A stretch of 64,000 bases of DNA. It comes from Azolla pinnata. Its lineage: Eukaryota; Streptophyta; Polypodiopsida; Salviniales; Salviniaceae. A program made the position numbers and the translations under genes. The DNA lies in contig JBBBWG010026978.1 of the NCBI GenBank assembly GCA_037176905.1, positions 1-64,000 on the forward strand, read 5' to 3'. Under the pieces are notes generated by a model. That model saw only the letters and a program-made list of their open reading frames with translations. It had not been told where the DNA came from and did no database searches. Positions 1-12,554 of the stretch are shown here, in pieces; positions within the stretch are counted from its first letter, which is position 1, and each line of letters starts with the position of its first letter.

Positions 1-959
1 GCGCAAGAACGAGCGTATGCGGCTGTTGATACAATAAACTGGCCCGATGGTTTTTGCCGACGTGATATAGGCTGGAGGGCAATCAAGCGAGCACTCCCCA
101 CAAAGTGCCGACAAAAGTAAAAGCAGCAATCGCTAAAGAGGTACTTTGTTTTTGTTCCCGATTCCGTTTTCGTGGTCTAGATTTGGTAGCAGGGATCGAT
201 TGGAATGAGAGTAGATTCTCAAACAGTACACACAAACTTTTATACACCGGCCTGCCCTTGGGCGGCTCCATTTGGGTTGTTCGAGTAAATAATCGAGCGC
301 GATGACCAAATTTAGGTTGGTCTGAGTGGAATCTGCAACAGCAAACCTGTTGACATTATGGTTTTCCAATAAAAAAAGAGCGGCGTTGCATGGAAGGCAA
401 CAGAAAACCAAATCGAAGAGGGGTGTTCAGGGAAGGGTTTCTGAAATTTGATGATGGATTGTCAGGAGGTATGCAAAAATGCTAGTTAAGTCGGGTATGC
501 AAAAATGCTAGTTTTCACGCAGCTTGTATAATCTTTGTGACGCGATGAAGGTTTTGGAGCTATCCATTCATCTGACAGTGCTATCATTGTCATCGTTTAG
601 TTAACGCGAAAACCCTGAACCCTGAACCCCTTTGTGATTCTGAGTTTGTTGTGAATTTGATTGATCAATCACCTTGAGCATGGAAGGTTTTGGAGTTCAT
701 TCTCGGATCATGCATAATCCATCATTTTGAAAAATCATGAATCTCAATACCAATGTAAATTATATCTCTGTCCTCTTCTCTCTTGGAGGCTGGAAAAATG
801 TGGAATCCACTCTTTTATAGTAGTTTCTTTACATTCGGATTTCATTTGTTTGTTTCCTCAAAATGTCTCTTTATTGTGGTAACAAAATATTTGACACTCA
901 TTAGATATCAAAGAAAAAGTAAAGTTGTGCCATAAATAAGGCAAGAGAAGTAAAAATTA

Positions 960-1245
960 GAATAGACGAGAGCATCGGCTTATAATAAAAATCCCATATC
1001 TTCCACGTATAGACTCGAATTTGAGAGTTCAAAAAAGTAGATTGAAGCTAAAGAGACATCTCTTGCCTATTCCTACCTTTTCTTCTCCTACCTTATTTCT
1101 GCCATACGTTTACTTTTTCTCTCGCCATTAATATAGAAATTTAGATTTACATAGCCTATTATTGAGCATACCTCCGTTGCTTCAATTCATTATTTTGAAC
1201 TCTCAAATCCAAATCCATATGAGAAACAATAAGCTTTTTATTGGA
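960..1245. repeat. MITE-like inverted repeat
   Basis: A segment at about 1014-1048 (core TTTGAGAGTTCAAAA, ending GATTGAAGC) recurs inverted at about 1179-1213 (GCTTCAATTC, then TTTTGAACTCTCAAA). Weaker inverted similarity extends outward on both sides to about 975 and 1240 (TAATAAAAATCC against CTTTTTATTGG). The size near 280 bp, the AT-rich content and the lack of coding capacity suggest a miniature inverted-repeat transposon or its remnant. I could not define a target-site duplication, so the ends are approximate. Confidence 0.4.
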
Positions 1246-2226
1246 AGTTGTTGCTCTTGCTTGTTCCATTTTTTTCTTTAAAACTCATGAATTTTAAGTG
1301 CAAGGAGGGATTAGGAAGCATGAAGAAGCAAACGAGGGTGTTGAGCAGGTCCTCAAATTTTGCATAGATCAAGCAAATTAAAGATGCGTAATCAGCATTT
1401 GGTGGAAAACCTAGGAAAAGTGGCATACTTTTGTCCTTCTTTTGGAAGGACAAACTATATATGCGATTGGTTGAAGCCAACATCTTGAACCAATTACTCC
1501 AGTGTCAAATAACTCAAGAAGAAGTATGGATAATAATTGCTAGTAGTTGACTAGTGGTATAACATGAAGTTATACCACCTGAGAGGTCTCAAGAGGTCTC
1601 TTGCATGTGACGATATCTGTTTTTGTGTATTTAAAATCGCATTGATTATTGCTTTATGATGTATAAAACACTAGGCACTTTGTATGTGTAACTCATTCTT
1701 TTTGGAACCTTAGATTGTAAAATTATCCACTAATGAAGTAAAACAGAAGTATGATTTTGGGGTGTTAGCGTCGAGGATAAAAGCGAGCCTACACAATACA
1801 TCACTCGTTGTGGCATGACGGAAGGTAGCATTCCTTGTGTGTTCTTAGTACCGATATGGACATGAGCCTTTGATTTTGGTTTATATGATAACCGTTCAGG
1901 GTCTCTGAGGACTGTGGCAGTAGCAGCATTCCTTCTGCAGTTGCGCACTGATGATGCAGGAAACTGAAGCGATCGGGAATCGTCGGTGCCGATCCCAGAA
2001 TCCGTCACGCTGCTTCGTCGTCAGATGGGATCGATCGCCGGATATCAATGGCTAGAATCGAGAGCTGGCAGAGGTCATTGGATGCTGAACAAGTCCACGA
2101 TCGAACGCATCTCACGCTCCCCAGATGCATTCGAATCAGAGCAAACTTCTCCGAGGATCTAGCCAAACAGACCACGGCGGGTATCCGCAGAAAGTACACG
2201 GACCGTTCAAAATAGATACGTTGCAG

Positions 2227-2460
2227 TCTGGACGCGAATACAAATACGAATACAGATACGGGATACGGCGACATGTACGTGTACGTACGCATGTGGCTCA
2301 CACTATGCGTGAGACGCATGCACATGCATATGCATGCAGGCCTACATGCATGCATACACGCATTCATCCGTACAAATACGTGGGAAAATACGGTTACAAA
2401 TACGTGTACGTGTACTTGTACGTGTGCGTGTACGTATAGGCGTGGGAATACGAATACGGA
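2227..2460. repeat. TACG/CATG-rich degenerate repeat upstream of the methyltransferase gene
   Basis: About 230 bp built from overlapping short words such as AATACG, GTACGTGTACGTACG and ATGCATGCATG, with strong purine/pyrimidine alternation. It ends about 50 bp before the ATG at 2510, so it lies in the promoter or 5' UTR. A similar block lies directly upstream of the ALKBH1 gene at about 49880-50320. Open frames across it are repeat artefacts. Confidence 0.6.
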
Positions 2461-2509
2461 GGAGTCATCTTCGTCGAGAGAGTGGGATAGCAGCGGAGAG
2501 CTCGCAGCT

Positions 2510-5500
2510 ATGGCGTTCCTGCAATGCCCAGCGCGTTCTCTTCCTCGTTTCCTCTCCTGTGCGAAGCCCTTCTTCGCCTCCTCCTGCCCCGCTCCTTGCC
2601 AAGCTTCCATGAACCCTCAGCCCCTCACAGTGGTGGTAGAAGCAACTCCCGCGGCGGCGGCCGAAGGCCAAGAGATGGTTCGCCCTCTTCCTTCTACTCC
2701 GTCGTCGTCGTCTTCGTCGTCGTCATCATCGGCTTCTTCTTCTTCTTCATCTTCTGAGGAGATCAACGATGGCACGAAACCTCAAAAGCAGGGTTCTCCT
2801 TTTCCTAAGAAAGGGCAGAGGCTGGAGATGCTCTGTGAAAGCCTCGCTTTCAAAGGGAAGGGTGTTTGCAAGACAGTCGAGAGTGGCTTCGTCGTGCTCT
2901 GCGACAGAGCTTTGCCAGGGGAGAGATTGATTGCCCTCATAACCAAGAAAAAAGGAAGCTTTGCAGAGGTACACTCACTTTGAAGATTTCCGTTAATCGG
3001 AAATGTTTGTACAATTTCTTCATTCTTTATGACTTCTTTTTTAGTTCTTGTTTTGCATCTAATTTGACATACAGCCGGAATTAGGTTCTGTGGACTCTTT
3101 AATTTTATCGCTTCTTACCAAATTCTTGTATTGCTTCTAAATTTTATTAGTAGCTGGTTGAAGATTTAGGAATTATTTGATTGTTATGATGTCTGATCGA
3201 GTTCTTATTTCTATTGCAATATTGCTAGGGTGAGGATTAAAGGATTATTTGATTTTATACCTTCTTATCCAGTTCCTGTTTTGCTTCGAATTTCAAATAT
3301 AGCCGGAGTGCGGATTTAGTATTTCATGGAGATTGTAGGGTGTTATGGGTTGTTTGTCGATTTATTGCTTTCTAATCGAGTTCCTTCGTTTCTAAGCTGA
3401 AATATAGCTAGAATGAAGATTCAAGGTTTAAGTATTTCTTGGGGATTGGATTTTAGGGTTTTATGGGCTGTTGAGAGAAATCATATCTTGATCTTAATTT
3501 AAGACTACAATCTCAGGCTAATTGCGTCAATGCCTCGTCGTATACAATTATATAGAGTCATCAATAATTTGTTTTAACTCACTAAGGCATAAATATAAGT
3601 TTGTTGGCCCTGATATCACTGCTTAATAGTAATAGTTGCTTAGTTATTAAAAAAAAATATCATCCATACCATAATCTAAAATAGAGTGTGTAATAAAACT
3701 TGACAGGCTATCAAAATAGAAACACTTTCTCCTCACCACAATGCTGTTGTTGCTCCGTGTGAACATGCAGCAGATTGTGGAGGCTGTAAAATGCAGAACT
3801 TAGCATATGATGCACAACTTGTTGTGAAAGAAGAACAAGTCTTCGAATTAATTTCCAGGCTTGGAAGATTTGGAAGTGATTCTGGGAACTTTATGAAGGC
3901 AATCATAGGATGCAAATCTCCATTCCATTATCGTAACAAGGTATGAATTTTCGAAGGGATTCGATTTCAAACAAAGTAGACGCTTCCCACAGGAAAGGTG
4001 AAATTTTAAAGTTTAAATGCTTTGTTTACATAATTTATAACCCCTTTTTTCCCCTTTGTTCTATATTATGTACAACTTTACAATTCTGAAGGTGCATTAC
4101 TTTTTATATGTTCTGTTGGGTATGCATTTTTGGAACTGAATTTCAAGCATGGAAAGGAAAGTGAGACAATTTAAAATGCCTTTCTCTCTTGTCTGATCTT
4201 GATCCATTCACACTTGCATGTTCTATCTTACGTGAGTCTCTTTGACGATTGTGAAAAACCATCAATGCAAAATTCAGGCCTTGATGATCAGCCACTTTCG
4301 CCACATTGATCCCAAGGTCAGAGGTTTTGAGAACATTGAATCACATTTCCACTCATGAAATTTATAAAAACGTCATTGGAAAAATGTAATGATCCCAATG
4401 ACATTCTTGCCACTTGGTAACTAATGACTGCATAATGTAAAGATTTAAAACGAAATCTCCAGAAAAAAATAAATAAAATGTATGTATTTATATGTATGTA
4501 TATGTTCTCTAATTTTGGGCTAGTGATAGCTTTATATTACTCGTTTAAATATTAATTACAAAATATAAAAAACTAAACCGGATGGGCTTGTATTTGAGCA
4601 TATTCTAAATCCTCATTCCATCTCTCGCCTGTTACAATAAGCTTTTGTTTCCATCACTTTACAGAGATACTTAAACGGATTATTCTCCTCTTAATGTCAC
4701 ATTTTGGTGGGAAGACAATTGAGCATAAAACGAATAATTTCGAGTATCGACTATGGAATGAGATTTTTCTAAATTTTTTTTTATGATTCATTAGCTTATG
4801 TTAGTAGATTTAGTCCTTATAATAAGGCTCCCATGTCATTTATCTCTTCCATTCATTTCACAAAACGTGGTTCAGATGGAGTTCTCTTATGGCACAAAGA
4901 AATGGACACCCAAAGATGAACTGGGCGATGCTCGACCATCAAATGAGGATGGATTTGCTTTAGGGCTACATGCTCCAGGACGCTTTGATAAAGTTCTCTC
5001 CATCAACAAGTGCCTATTGCAACAAGACTCTGCTAATAAGGTTCCTTAGTAGCTCTACCTGATGATACAAATTGAAAATACGTTTTTGCATGTAGCTGTC
5101 AACATACAGTAACTTCATATAGCTGAAGTGGCTTGTTATTTATCTAAGTAATAGCTAAACTTTACAAGGAGTCGGTGATGAGCTCTGAGATTCTAGTCTT
5201 GCAGGTTCTAGAGATAGTTCAGCGTTATTGCAGTTCTCACACTCAGGAGCTCCCACCATATGACACACATACACATAAGGGGTTTCTGAAGCATCTTATT
5301 ATACGGTCTGGCAGGTCTGTTCCTGCTGCACATCCGCTTCTTTTCTTTGGGTTTTAGTTGCCACTGATCCCTAGGAAAACAAAAAAAAAAAACCGTTATA
5401 AAAAGTATTCTCGAAAAGTTATGATTGTATGAAAAGTTTTTCTTGAAAAATATTATTGGTGACAGCTTAATGATTGATTGGTATAGAGAACCTGAAACAG

Positions 5501-8338
5501 GTGCTCTTCAACTAATGGTTAATTTTGTGACTTCAACATATGAACCTGCTCTGCTACAGCCTTTAGTGAATGAGCTGGTGACTGCAGAGCATGAAGTGGT
5601 AATTGATTTTGTGTTAACCATTTTTTTGGCTGTTAGATCTAGTTACATATAATTGTACATATTTGTTGCATTATTTACACACAAGATGGAACTCATTGCG
5701 AGACATCTAACTGTTACACAAGAGGGATGGCAAATTTTTTTGTTGCCAGAATCTGTATACATTGATCTATATTCTTTCAGGTTAGCATTGTGAACAACAT
5801 TAATTCAAGTATTGGCAATACTGCCGCTGGGGAAGAGGAACATGTTTTGTATGGATCCTCAACAATCACAGAATCCATCAATGGATTAGTATTCGAGATA
5901 TCAGCTAACTCATTTTTTCAAACTAATCCTCGACAGGTGCTTTTGATCTTTGCATTACTTTCAAAGCTTGATTTAGGATTCAAGTATTAAACTGGTAATT
6001 TGGCCTTTTGGCAGGCTGAAATTCTTTATGGTTTGGTAGAACAAGCAGCTGGTCTGGAAGGAAATGGTGAGGAAATCGTCCTAGATCTGTTTTGTGGAAC
6101 AGGTACAATAGGGCTAACCCTCGCGAAAAGGTACTTTAACTCTTTCTGCATGATTCTTTAGCCATGATGGCCAGTATTTTCTTTTCCTAATTTATTTCTA
6201 ACATATGCCGCTAATGTGCAATTTTATATTTGTAGAGTCAAGCATGTCTATGGTTATGAGGTTGTTCCTGAGGCTGTTGCTGATGCACGCCGAAATGCTG
6301 CTAGAAATGACATAGCCAATGCCACGTTCATAGAAGGAAATTTGAATAAGATACAGAAGTGTTTTGCAGATCAAATTCCTCAGCCTGATGTAGTTATTAT
6401 TGGTATGGTATTGCAAAAACTCTCTAAGTTGATACTCTTTTCATCATAAATCTTCATCATTGTGAATCATCTTTTCTACTTCAGGGGGCACATAAGATTT
6501 AAGATGTTACTCCTTTTCATGGTTATCATTTGCAATCATCTTTTCTACTGTCAGCGGGCCCATCAGATTTAAGATAGTAATCCTTATGTAGGAACTCCCA
6601 CCGTTTGATAATAACCTTACTGAAGTATGGTGCAATCAGGGTCTGTGAAGATTTATATAGTGTATCGTTGGAGGTAGTTTTATGGTTGCTATAGAACTTG
6701 AATATCCATTTAAGCAGAGTAGAGGTATCTAGAAGTGGGATATTGGTAGCATGCTCTTCCTAGCAAATAGTTAGGCTGCATACATGGTGTACTTGTCATC
6801 AGAGTTGTGTAAGCTGAAGTTTCTAAGGAGCTTGAACATAGATGCTGAAGCTTCATATTGTGAATAATAGTCTATCATTTTCCATGACAATTGTTATTGT
6901 CATTTGTTGGACAAGGAGCTCCATGTTAAGTCTTTGAAATAGTCATTCTGTTTGTAGAGATCCTTAAAACATCCCTGAGACAATGCAAGAACGTTAATCT
7001 GTGGCAGTTATGAAAAGGGCATATGGTAAAGTTAAGTGAGATTGATGCAGGGATGTTTTTGCTGGGAAAAGAGCATAAACATAAAAAAATAAAGAGTTTT
7101 TTCTGATGCGAGAATTCCTAGTGAGGTTGCTGTTGGAAAAGGAGTACATCAAAGAACAAGATTAAATGATGATTCATATTTTTTTTTTCACAGATCCAAA
7201 CAGGCCTGGAATGCATCCTGATCTAGTGAAGTACCTTCTAAAGCAGAAACCTCGGAGAATTGTTTATGTTTCATGCAATCCTGCTACATGTGCTCGAGAT
7301 TTGGACTATCTTGCACATGGACTGGTAAGACTGATTTTTCTTCATAAATTGCTGCTATCTTGATTTGTTTTATACCTATGTGAACGTCTTGTCAGAATTT
7401 CCGTACTTTCCTTGAGTTTTAGGGTTTGTTTTTCAGTTTGGTACTTGTGAAATGATCAACCAACAAACCTCCAGTTTTCTCTTTGTTTTCCCAACATGGA
7501 GACAGGAAAAAGTACGATCAACTGACCATGTAGCTGCTCAAATAGCCCATATAATTTATGTAGTGGGGCTATTGAGCAAAGGCATTGAGGGAAATACCAA
7601 AATTTAAGAGACATGTGAGAAATTCAGGAAGTTTTCCCCCTTTAGTAAAATAACTAAGTTCTATCTTATTACATGGGATGAATCATTTTTTTCAGAACTT
7701 CGTGTCTGGTGCATATACGTTCAGCTTTTAATTTTGCAATTTTTTAAATGGCTAGATTTTTCCTTTGTAGGGTGTTGCATTGATCTTTAAACAATTTATT
7801 GCTACATCTGTGTGCCCACTGATTAGATTTAAAGAATATACTTATTGTATCCCATAGTCTAGAGAAAATTTCATTGTGTTATTTCAAAACTTCTTCTTAA
7901 ATTGTGCATGTGATTCAACTCTTAATGTTGATGTATTTTGGGTTCGCAATGTGTTACATTCTGGTGAACCCCTGAAGAGAAATATTGACAAGATGTTTAC
8001 CACCGCTTCATTAGATCTCCGTTTTAGATCTAGCTGTTTAACTGGTTCAATCTTGCTGATATTTCTCTTTGTCGGTGTCGATGAGTTTAATGCCAAATAA
8101 GTAGAGACATCAACTACTACATAACTAACCACATAACGGAATTTATAACCAACTTCAATACTAATGACTTGACTTGTTGAATTCTGTGCAGCCTGGTGCA
8201 GATCTAGATGGAGCTTATCGTTTGTTGAGTGTGCAGCCAGTGGATATGTTCCCTCACACTCCACACATCGAGTGTGTTTGTGCGCTCGAGTTAAAAAGCC
8301 CCATGGAGAACACTGTTTCATCAGAGAATTTATTATAG
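2510..8338 (+). CDS. TrmA/RumA-type RNA (uracil-5-)-methyltransferase, probably plastid-targeted
   Basis: Ten exons: 2510-2968, 3707-3940, 4876-5040, 5205-5314, 5487-5598, 5781-5936, 6015-6130, 6236-6402, 7194-7324, 8192-8338. Phases agree throughout and give 598 residues. The family transfers a methyl group from SAM to C5 of uridine in tRNA or rRNA. Visible in order: a Ser- and Arg-containing N-terminus that could be a transit peptide, a poly-Ser tract (residues 65-82), a TRAM-like domain (about 98-165), an iron-sulfur Cys cluster (C171-x5-C177-G-G-C180), the Rossmann SAM motif [11 protein letters not shown] (436-446), DPNRPG (507-512), the nucleophile C534 in VSCNPAT and the general base E577. 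All catalytic residues are present. The start is the first ATG in frame after a stop. Whether the substrate is tRNA U54 or rRNA cannot be read from the sequence, and the plastid location is inferred. Confidence 0.92.
6452..6600 (+). repeat. Tandem duplication of about 78 bp in methyltransferase intron 8
   Basis: Two diverged copies in a row share ATCATCTTTTCTACT, a run ending in GGG(C)-CA and AGATTTAAGAT. They lie in the 791-bp intron 6403-7193 and do not touch the splice sites. Confidence 0.5.
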
Positions 8339-10005
8339 AACTCTTCTGTTTGTATCAAGGGAGCATCATTTATTTCTCCATCACAATCTGGGTGATGACT
8401 TCTGTATCTCCCCAATCAGATTTTGCAAAAACAGATGTGGAGGTTCACTTGCAAGAAAGTGCTCTACATTGAGTGGTCTACAATGCCTCAATTCAATGGA
8501 ACTGAGCAGTTTACCCAGGCGATGCAAAAAAGATAAGTTCTACTATTGAAAATATCACCATTTATGCATCCAAAACATAATGGAAAATGCCCATTGTAGC
8601 CAAAGATCCATGTTGCTAGTTCTTTGGAGTGTCAATTTGCTACTTTGGTAATAATCATACATAACTGACCCATTTATGATATTGATCTCCCATGAGCAAG
8701 AGAGGATGCTTTTAGTAGTAGCTCAATAAGACCAAATTTCAGGAATCGCATCGCAATGGTGCCTTGGTACAACACTGAAAGGGCCTCTGCAAGGGTTTTA
8801 AAGACATGCATTTTCTTAACTGCATATATGAAACAAGATTTCGTTATATTTTCAGAGGTTTTATTCAAATAACATGGATTGTGTTTGTCTCGTCAACTAG
8901 CAGAATTATCAATGACTACGTGGTACTGAACTTTCAAAACACCAATTTCCTAAATCGCACAACAGTGAAGCTTTACAATATGGTAATTCACCATCAAGAT
9001 CTTGGTTTAAAATTCACATTTACGCTCTCTGATGAAATCTACTCAGATCCTAACGAGGAGACCTTGGCTCATATGAATGCTAATTTTGATCTACATAGTA
9101 TGATTGAAAGAAAACATACGATTTGAAAGGAAAACAAACATTTTCCAGGTCTGAAATTAAATCATGCTTAGCTGGATTTAATCGTTCTAAACCCCTACTT
9201 TTTAGAGTTATGTTATACAAGTACTAGTCCATTCAAAAACATATCCCAAAAATTAAAAGAGCAAGCCACAACACCATCAAAACACAATTCTTTAGGGGAC
9301 CTTCAAACCATTAGAGTCTCTTAATCCCATCAAATATTTGAAACATATAAGAAGTACGCTTTCAGGGAAGATAAACTGTGGCGCCATTTAGCATTACATT
9401 TCAAGCCAACAAGTTGCAGTTTTGCTAAAAAAATGCTCATGGGCAATTTATCACATCGGTAGATAACTTGTGGCAACAATGACTTTGTGGCCAGAAACTT
9501 AATTCTTGAAGCTTTTTATGCATCTCAATAAAATACCAGAACAAATAATGGTGAGTAAACCAGGAAGATAACATGCCTTACATGATTCCACAATGCTGAA
9601 TCACTTGATCATCCCACAAGTTGTGCTTTCCATCTCTTTATAATGATTTTGAAGTTCCATCTCGAGGAAGATTTCCAACATATTTGGCGTCTATCATAAG
9701 ACGGCCCAGGATACTGCTGTTTTTCCAACTCAATTGTGAAAATGGAGATAATGGGATGGTTTCTAACAGAATTGGTATCTATCATAACAAGGCCCAGGGA
9801 TAGTGCTGAATTTTTTAACTTGATTGCCAGAATGGAGCTATGGGATCTTATAGCCTAGTTTATTAAAGAGGACGGTGACAGTCTTCAATTGTTTTTAACT
9901 ATATAGGCTCATCAGCGTATGGTTCTTCACCTCCTGTTGCATTCCCAGCTAAAGCTGGAACTGTGATTATACATTCAGAACATTATATGGTACATGTATA
10001 CACCT
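8339..10005. other. Intergenic region between convergent genes
   Basis: This stretch holds the 3' ends of the methyltransferase gene (+) and the ABC transporter gene (-). It is AT-rich and has no convincing reading frame. A diverged tandem duplication of about 88 bp lies at 9672-9846 (shared words TCTATCATAA and GGCCCAGG, then AAATGGAG or GAATGGAG). I see nothing else. Confidence 0.5.
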
Positions 10006-12386
10006 CTAGATAAAAGGTAGAGGTGATTCGACCAAACGACCTCCAAGTTCCATATTCCAAGCTTTATCCACAAGTGGTGCCAACTCTCTGCAGCAGAGCA
10101 CAGAGCAATTTGTAGTGATCCAGCATTATATAACAGAAAATGTTCTTTATCTGAGTTTACTTTGCTGAAACCATGCTTTCCTAACAGATGATACTTACTT
10201 TAAATCATGACTCACAACAAGCAGTGTCAACTCTTTCTTTAAATAGCCAAGTATTTGTACAACATCTGCTCGAGCTTTCCAATCTATTCTTTCGGTATAG
10301 AAAAACGGCAAAGGTTCATTTAGGAGCAATATAAGTTAAAAGGAAAGAATGATGTTTCAATAATGGGCAAAAAACATTACCTAGCCCTGCGAGTGGTTCA
10401 TCTAGCAGCAACAGATGGGGCCGCCGTACCTGTGGAAAGCTCTTTCTTAATATTTTTTAGAAACAGCTCAAATCAATCTTCAAGAGGTGATGTGAAAATG
10501 TTTCCAATTTACTTAGTATTTTGGTTCCCTCATTGTGTATATTTGCCTCATGACGATGTTCAAAATAAATTTGTGACAAACTTTTCATGCATGTGCACAC
10601 ACAGACACACACTACATGAGAAAACGAGAGAATGAATTGCCTATAACAAATCATACAAAATTTTCCTGTTATTTCGTAAATAATTCAGTTCAATATTTAT
10701 GAGTGTGGGTTATGTTTCTATTGGATCAGAATGCAATTTGCGAACTCGATAGTATGGTTCAGAACATTACAAGTTGAACAGCTAGAGCAAGGCGGCGTTT
10801 GTAACCATCACTTAGGGAGCGAGGATTTGCATCCCAAGATATCCCACTAAGGCCAACCTATAACAAATTTAAAATCCATCTTAGAAAATGGTATGTTCCT
10901 CCTTATGTAAACTTCAGGAACAAATGTATCACTCCAGAAATGTTCGTTACTGGAAAAAACAAAACGAGGTTTTCAAAAGCTGAAGGCATCATTTACCGCA
11001 GATGAAACCTCATGAAGCTGTAAAAAGAGTTGTTGCATCATGAACGGATCTTGTGATCGAGAAGGCAATCCAAATGTCAACTCTGCTAATACAGTGTCAG
11101 CCACGAAATACCTATGTAGTGATGGACAACTTCTTTTAGGATCTTGTCAGCTAAAAGTTAGTGTAAGCTTACTTTTCTAACATCAAACATGATTAGTCAG
11201 ATTCTGAGAAGTGACATTTATCATTATATCCCAAGATAGATAAACCCCATAATAGTACCACTGAATCATGTGACTATCAATCAGTCTCTTGAGTAAATTA
11301 GCAATGATCACGATGAATGTATTTCATACACAGAAAAAGATGCAAAAATCGATTCCATTATCCTCGAATTATAACTGCGAAATCAGAATAAACTTATGCA
11401 CTCTCCTAACCAAAATGGAGGCAAAAAACAAAACTGGGCCCATAACTTCCAACCCTACCGGTTCAAGAGCCAAATCCTATTTGACTTAGACGTACCCAAT
11501 AGATGGTGATGAAAGCTATCATAACAGATACAGTAGAAGAAGTTTCTATATCAAAATGAAATGCTCTGGAAAAAGAAGGTGTCAAACGAAATAGAAACAA
11601 AGAATCTTGTGACCCAGCTATGTTCATACCTCTCAGGAAACTGAAAAACAATGCCAGTGTGGCCTGGGATCAGCCCTTGCTCTCCCTCATTCTTTTCCTT
11701 GTTAATCGTAACAGATCCTTCTGTTGGATTAGCAAGACCTGCAAGAACCTGCCATAAGGTCACATCATTACTCTTGTTTCAAGGAAAGAAACTTCCCTTA
11801 AAAAAACGACGTACTATAATGAAGCATACCTGGAGAAGGGTAGTCTTCCCACTTCCACTTCTTCCGAAAATAAGGCCCAAACTGCATAGTATTTGCATAA
11901 ATGGGATCATCAGATATGCATCCACGAATGCTCCAACACAATAAAATGGTGACACTCGTTATGATACCCTCGGCAACATTTATTCTTTTGTGGTAATATG
12001 ATTTCCATTGTATGCAGTAACTTCCACAGCATGCTCACCTTCTCTGAGGAAGGCTGAAAGTGATGCCATCGAGGAGGTTTACTTCAGTGCCAGGAGGACG
12101 ATAGCTTACGCCCCGTACCTATAAAGAAGAGCAACAAAAGCGATGAAACTCAAAGAATGCAACGCTCCACGGAACGAAACAGGAGAAGAAGGAGGGGCAA
12201 TGGAAAGAAAGGAGCACAAGAAAGAACCCGTAGCAAGACCACAGAAAACATGAGAGCTCAGAGTGGAAAGAACGATATCGGTGCAGAGGAGTGAAATGAG
12301 AGGAAAGAAACCTGTACAAAGTCGCTCGAGGATCGTTGAGCAGAGCAGCGAGGAAAGCCACGGAAGGTCCGGGAGGGGAAGGAGAG

Positions 12387-12419
<33 letters not shown>
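10006..12419 (-). CDS. ABC transporter I family ATP-binding protein, ABCI11/NAP14-like
   Basis: Nine exons on the minus strand: 12419-12312, 12118-12039, 11881-11830, 11748-11630, 11111-10997, 10857-10771, 10429-10381, 10283-10199, 10087-10006. Phases agree and give 258 residues. It is a stand-alone nucleotide-binding subunit of the prokaryote-type (ECF/cobalt-like) class; its relatives are plastid proteins linked to metal or other small-solute transport. Visible: Walker A GRSGSGKTT (69-77), Q-loop VFQFPE (114-119), the signature LSDGYKRRLALA (173-184; D replaces the second G of LSGGQ and YKRR replaces Q, as in this subfamily), Walker B LLLLDEP (193-199) and H-loop VSHD (H229). The first 11 codons are all ATG (the 12387-12419 microsatellite), followed by a Ser/Arg-rich stretch (LSFPSRTFRGF) that looks like a transit peptide. 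Exon 1 is inferred from phase, the CAG/GTTTCT donor and the alignment of DFVQ-VRGVSYRPPGT with plant homologues. Confidence 0.88.
12387..12419 (-). repeat. (ATG)11 microsatellite forming the start of the ABC gene
   Basis: Eleven CAT triplets on the plus strand read as eleven ATG codons on the coding strand, in frame with the transit-peptide-like sequence and exon 2. No other in-frame ATG follows before the conserved ATPase domain, so initiation should happen somewhere in this run. Confidence 0.7.
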
Positions 12420-12420
<1 letters not shown>

Positions 12421-12554
12421 TTCCTGGCTGTCGATCAGATCGTAGCGGGGCCATTTCTGCAATACAAGCAAAGGAATCGCCCACAACCCAGAATCGCCCA
12501 CAACCCAGAATCGCCCAAAATCGCCCACAACCCACAACAGAATCATACATGTCA

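Larger units (their letters stand above)
1..2509. other. Left-end intergenic region
   Basis: I see no gene here. The open frames on both strands are short, mostly start at non-ATG codons and resemble nothing I know. A sequence of about 17 bp is repeated directly at about 471-525 (motif TATGCAAAAATGCTAGTT). An inverted-repeat element at about 960-1245 and a TACG-rich block at about 2227-2460 are listed separately. The last part should hold the promoter and 5' UTR of the methyltransferase gene that starts at 2510. Confidence 0.5.

Noticed and set aside
2005-2610. 201-codon minus frame
   Set aside because: It crosses the TACG-rich block and is antisense to methyltransferase exon 1; the His/Val/Met pattern is a repeat artefact.
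12119-12361. 80-codon minus frame beginning AFLAALLNDP as ABC gene exon 1
   Set aside because: Its first codon is GTG, not ATG. The overlapping frame that begins in the ATG run has the correct phase and donor.
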